Positions 60,041 through 64,000 of a DNA stretch of 64,000 nt are shown piece after piece (position 1 is the stretch's first letter; every line of letters begins with the position of its first letter). The translations under genes were made by a program, and so were the position numbers. The DNA is from Mallotus nudiflorus. Taxonomy: Eukaryota > Streptophyta > Magnoliopsida > Malpighiales > Euphorbiaceae. The notes under the pieces are model-generated. The model was not told where the DNA came from, did no database searches, and saw only the letters and a list, made by a program, of their open reading frames with translations. The stretch lies in NCBI GenBank assembly GCA_947683625.1, contig CANTUR010000383.1:2886501-2950500 (forward strand). Reading direction: 5' to 3'.

Positions 60041-60809
60041 GTTGCAGACATAAAAAAAAAAGGGTTCAGAAAGCCTTTCACAAAGGCCCTTACACAATAG
60101 GCAAGCCCTAAATGAGTAAGGCCAAACTTAAGGCCTTAGATTCTCATGAAAAAGGCAATCAATGAAGTTGAATTAGCACTCCTAGCATAATAATTGTATT
60201 GAGATAAAGAGCACAAATTTAATCTACGATCACTTGCTCCATCTGCTCTCAATACATTGGTTCATCAATCCACTCATAATGATATCAATGCTAGTAATCC
60301 TCCTTTACATCAATCTCACTACCATATCTTTGAAACAATCATTCTGATATCATTCTAAAAGAAGAGACATTCACATATATCTCTTTAAAGAAATCTAATT
60401 CTATGAATAGAAATTCAAAGGGATTTATTATAATATGAGATAGACTTGGGGAAGACTTTAACTCAAGCTTGATCGATGAAAGAAGACCAGTCCTTTAAGT
60501 CATTTTTTCCCTTTTTCAAAGAAATCAAAGGTCAACCCTTACTTTGTAATTAAACTGGATACTAAAAAGAAAGGAGTTGTCTAACGACTAGTTCCGACAA
60601 TGAGTTATAAAGGGATTGACTCTTAGTTAAATAAGGAATAAAGAAGGTAGAGCCCTTTCAAATCCAGTAGTTCCTCCATAGTCTAGAGGCTAGGTAAGCA
60701 AACCCATTTGTACCTGATATACACCAAATTAATTACTTTATCCTATAAACTGCCTACCTATCTTTGATTTAGAATATTTTAATTGAATAAAGGATTTAAA
60801 AGAAAGAAA
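60041..60809. other. organelle-like spacer
   Basis: No gene recognised. Contains short A-runs near 60050. Its right end leads directly into plastid rpoC2. Confidence 0.35.
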
Positions 60810-61590
60810 TTTTATATTAAAGAAAAAATAATTTTCTGTGGTGGAACAAAATATCTCTCATTTCCCCCTTGAATATACTCTTCTTTTTTTCTAAAGGAAT
60901 CTTGTTATCTTCCCTTGAATGGTGAACCAATCCCTTGAATCCAGTACCAATAGGGCCCTAGAATAAAAATTTTTGAGTCCTTTTAACCAATGAATATGAC
61001 CTCATAGAGTGACTTTTACTAAAACTTGCTTCTTATATGAAACTTTGAGTATTTAGAGATGCTATTTTTATTCCTAAAAAGACAACTCGATAAGAGATCA
61101 CTTCTTCCAAAGAATGACCCATTCATTTAGCTCACAACAATCTGATTAGTTCTCAGGGTGAAAAAACATTTGACATTCCATCTTCTGAAAGTAAGACTTT
61201 GGATTTTTTTTGGCATACATTAATCTCTATATGCCTATTATGGATTTGCACCCCCTGGGATCAATAAAGCTTTTTTTTATCTTATTAACCAAAGAGAGAC
61301 GACTTTGCGTTATGGTTAGCTCAGCACTAACAAAAAAATCCCTAAGGGCTTCTTTGAAGTGTCTATCATATGGTCGCTCCAACCGTAAAATCTTTCTTTT
61401 AAATGAAATTTAAACATCTATTCCACTTTTGGAAGACCTTGAGTTACATCTCCACATCTCTCATATAGAAATGTAACTAATTTCTCTCTTCCGTGAAGGA
61501 TTTCTCCATAATGACCATGAATGGTTGCTCCTAGGGTGACCAAATGTGGCTTAGCCGATCTTATTACTAAGGAATCAAGAGAATAATTAC
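60810..61590 (-). pseudogene. rpoC2: plastid-derived rpoC2, 3' fragment
   Basis: The minus strand encodes, in broken frames, TLGATIHGHYGEILHGREKL, DVTQGLPKVE, SLNTQSFI-like wording and the terminal MRDILFHHRKL near 60870-60820. This is the C-terminal end of plastid RNA polymerase subunit beta''. Frameshifts, stops and a small deletion are present. It is not next to its plastid neighbours here. It is plastid DNA carried within mainly mitochondrial sequence. Confidence 0.85.
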
Positions 61591-61776
61591 AACTTTACCT
61601 TATTTTCTTTTATGAGCAATAATAAACCTTAGGCTATTTTCATAAATAAAGTTAATGATTCTATTGAATCAGAGAATTCAAATACTGTCTCATAGAAACT
61701 CCTCCATAGTTCTCTCCTTGTTCGACAAAGGAACATAATGGCCCACCATTATAGGGAATCTTAAAGCCCCAAGCTT
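61591..61776. other. junction sequence between rpoC2 and nad1 fragments
   Basis: Under 200 bases with no recognised gene between plastid and mitochondrial sequence, suggesting an end-joining junction. Confidence 0.4.
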
Positions 61777-61957
61777 AATTTCTCCCTTTTTAGAAGGGCT
61801 CCAGTGGCTGCATTTATGTTAAGTCTGGTCGCTCGGGCTGTTGTGCCTTTTAATTATGGTATGGTATTGTTAGATCCGAACATAGGGCTACTTTATTTGT
61901 TTACCAAATCTTCACTAGGTGTTTATGGAATTATTATATTAGGTCAATCTAGTAATT
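61777..61957 (+). pseudogene. nad1: mitochondrial nad1 exon 1, 3' portion
   Basis: It encodes NFSLFRRAPVAAFMLSLVAR, then AVVPFNYGMVLLDPNIGLLY and LGVYGII, the end of nad1 exon 1 (complex I subunit in the inner mitochondrial membrane). The 5' part of the exon is missing. It ends at the usual exon boundary, followed by GGGCGACCGAA of the group II intron. Exons 2-5 are not present. Confidence 0.92.
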
Positions 61958-62160
61958 AGGGGGCGACCGAATACTAGGACCAATAAGTCAAAAATGGGTT
62001 TATGCCACAGGTGTTGAACGATCTACTCTACACAAGTGTGGGCTTCTAAGGGCTAGGGCTTGTAAACCCTTTCTTTCATTCATTAATACAGCCTTGGTTG
62101 GTCACTTTTTTGGGTCGGGATCGATAAGTGGAAGTCATAATAAAGAGATGTTTATCTTCG
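61958..62160 (+). other. 5' half of trans-spliced nad1 intron 1 (group II)
   Basis: It follows exon 1 directly with GGGCGACC (a group II intron start, normally GTGCG) and continues GTTGAACGATCTACTCTACA, as in plant mitochondrial nad1. In mitochondria this half joins a separate 3' half in trans. The right limit is approximate. Confidence 0.75.
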
Positions 62161-62208
62161 CACCTCAGATTAAGAAGAAGGGTAGCTTGTCAAGTTGGCC
62201 TATATATT

Positions 62209-62252
62209 ATATCCTTATATTAATTATTATATTAATTAATATATAAGGATAT
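62209..62252. repeat. 12-bp inverted repeat
   Basis: Arms ATATCCTTATAT (62209-62220) and ATATAAGGATAT (62241-62252) around an AT-rich 20-base loop, just after the nad1 intron segment. Confidence 0.85.
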
Positions 62253-63689
62253 AAATAAAAAGATTCATTATTTTTTAACCATTTATTCTTCTTTGTCAAT
62301 GCTACTAAGGACCTATAAGTTCACCTACTTGACTTATGAAAGATAATGGGGTTATTCAAAAAGGAAAAGGTGCTACTATACAATACATTAATAGAAGTAA
62401 GCATTAGCCTAACCTACCCTAGTAATATATTGTATAGTAGGGTGTAGTATAATAGGTAAGCGAGTTAGCAAAGATGCTTAGGCTAATAGATAAGAGAGCG
62501 TCGGTGTGTAGCCTTCATTCTACTATGCTATGCAGAGGTTATAAAGTCACTTAGCTCGACGTTAGGAGAGTAAAGAGGGAACGCCATACCTACATAGAAG
62601 AACTATTGTTCGCTTACTTTCTAAGGCCTAACCCTCCCCTACTAAAAAGGGGTAAAGCCACTTCGCACCATTCATGGACTACTTAAGATTCAATTCAAAA
62701 GGCCCTCCTTAGTTTCGCAAGCCTTTGTCATTATCAATCAACTAAGTAAGGCCTAAGGACCCCTTCGAATCCGTAAATATAAAGAGCATGCTACAATAAA
62801 AGGATGATTCCCTACGCATTTTATTGTTTATGGAAGGGAAAAAAAAGTACCCCCCATCATGGTGAACCACTCCTTATGATCAAGATGAGGTAAATGCCTC
62901 CCAACTGGGGGGCGAATTGAATCGGAGTTTCTTTAGGTAGCCACTGACCTACAGTTATCCTTAAACTTCCGTGCTTAGTGGAGAAGAAGTGAACAAAGGT
63001 ACACTCACTTACTATCTTGTTCTCTACTATGAATTGGGATCACTTACTAGCTAGGTCAGATTGAAGCAATATTTTTTGAGAACACATTACCCATCTTCGG
63101 GGACAAAGGGCAAAATGACCTCTAGATCTACTTACTGTAGCCTAGGAATAAAAACATCCATCTAGTGTTTCCTCTTGCTCCGATCCCCCCTATGCTTAGG
63201 ATGTTGTCTAGGCTAAGAGCCATAGTTAATTGTTATTTTCATTTGGTTTTTTCCTTATTGTTGGTACTAGAAAGACCCAGCCAGATGATGTCTACTGGTT
63301 GGTAGTGAGAGGACTCTTAGTATCTGCATACCCAAAAGGGGACGCTGATTAAAAAATAATCATTTTGCTTTTTTTCTTGCTCTCTCTTAGTAGTGGGAAG
63401 CCTAGCTTTGGTAGATTTCCCCCAACACAATCCACAGAAATTCCATGAATCCCTTGATGCATAAGTCTAACAACTCAATAGCAGTGCGAAATTAAGTTTC
63501 TCATCTGGTGGATCTGATATATAGTTAGCGGGCAATACATACCAAAGGGTTCAAAGAAAAAATGCACATAAGAGTATATAATAAACCCTACCCATCTATA
63601 TAACCTATTCACATTAGTGAAGTGGCTAGATGCATAAGGGAAGTGCATTTATGAGACCTTAGTTGGGATGCATAAGGTGTTGGGTTACA
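62253..63689. other. mitochondrial-like spacer and right end of the organelle block
   Basis: Balanced composition up to about 63500, including GGCGAATTGAATCGGAGTTT at 62931, which resembles mitochondrial intergenic or intron sequence. No gene recognised. The organelle-to-nuclear edge is between about 63400 and 63680. Confidence 0.4.
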
Positions 63690-64000
63690 TGATACAAACG
63701 CAGCTAAAAAATTAAAAATTTATCACGTTCCCAAACCTAGATCCATGTAATTTGACTATTTGATTAAATCTAAGGTTTTAAGAATCTCACCAAAACACAA
63801 AAGAGGTAAGATTTTTTGGAAGGATGAGAGGAGGTTCACGCCGGTGACACCTTACCTCTAGCTTTTTATTTTGGTTGTTTGGATCTAAACGTCTCCAAAA
63901 GGATGCATCCTCTATAGGTATCCACACGAACAGCCCTTCACAAAATGAATTGGAGTGTGTGCTAGTAACATTTTTTATTATCTCACAAATCAAGAACAAA
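63690..64000 (+). repeat. interspersed repeat D, copy 2 (LTR-like, runs off window)
   Basis: It matches 38868-39401 in ordered words (AACGCAGC, TTGGAAGGATGAGAGGAGG, TTCACGCCGGTGACACC, TATCCACACGAACAG, GTGTGCTAG). Same orientation, immediately right of the organelle block. Confidence 0.55.

Noticed and set aside
47680..63500. Window as part of a genuine mitochondrial genome
   Set aside because: Plastid and mitochondrial genes all carry stops and frameshifts, and nuclear retrotransposons flank the block within tens of kilobases.

Overview
The window is plant nuclear DNA, most likely from a dicot. It is AT-rich and intron-bearing, and consists almost entirely of decayed transposable elements, broken host genes and a large insertion of organelle DNA. 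I see no intact host protein-coding gene. Nearly every coding stretch carries stops or frameshifts, so most entries are pseudogenes or mobile-element parts.

Layout. 1-3145 is the 3' part of a Ty1/copia element (integrase, reverse transcriptase, RNase H, 3' LTR), apparently inserted into a minus-strand LINE (3146-5395). 6707-7893 (minus) is the 3' half of an F-box/FBA gene and 25094 to about 25575 is its 5' half. They are separated by a 17.2-kb Sirevirus-like copia element (7894-25093) flanked by the 5-bp duplication ATGGC. Removing the element rejoins the F-box reading frame. That element carries three younger solo LTRs (8371-11601, 15021-17082, 20404-22565), and a hAT-like MITE (7059-7526) sits in the F-box 3' half.

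27700-33230 holds five exons of an R2R3-MYB pseudogene of the FOUR LIPS/MYB124/MYB88 type. One intron is split by a small minus-strand copia element (27963-32517, duplication GAGGT), and a solo LTR (33596-35777) lies just downstream. Two 3' exons of an ABCA-type ABC transporter follow (36500-36950). From 38.8 to 45.7 kb come an LTR-like repeat, (TA)n tracts and two minus-strand reading frames of the plant-transposon-protein type.

47.7 to about 63 kb is a mosaic of plastid and mitochondrial DNA. It holds plastid ndhB-rps7-rps12 (47680-50590), mitochondrial trnF, trnP and atp1 (51436-53220), mitochondrial trnC (58810-58880), a plastid rpoC2 3' end (60810-61590) and mitochondrial nad1 exon 1 with the start of its trans-spliced intron (61777-62160). 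A nuclear LINE ORF1-type (DUF4283) fragment lies inside it. The genes are riddled with stops, many consistent with CG to TG/CA decay, so this reads as an old nuclear insertion rather than a functional organelle genome. The same interspersed repeat occurs before (38.87 kb) and after (63.69 kb) the organelle block.

I found no convincing undescribed functional system. The strongest observations are the nested insertions with exact target-site duplications, the MYB and ABCA gene relics, the mixed organelle insertion, and repeated hairpin, palindrome and polypurine motifs in the LTR elements.
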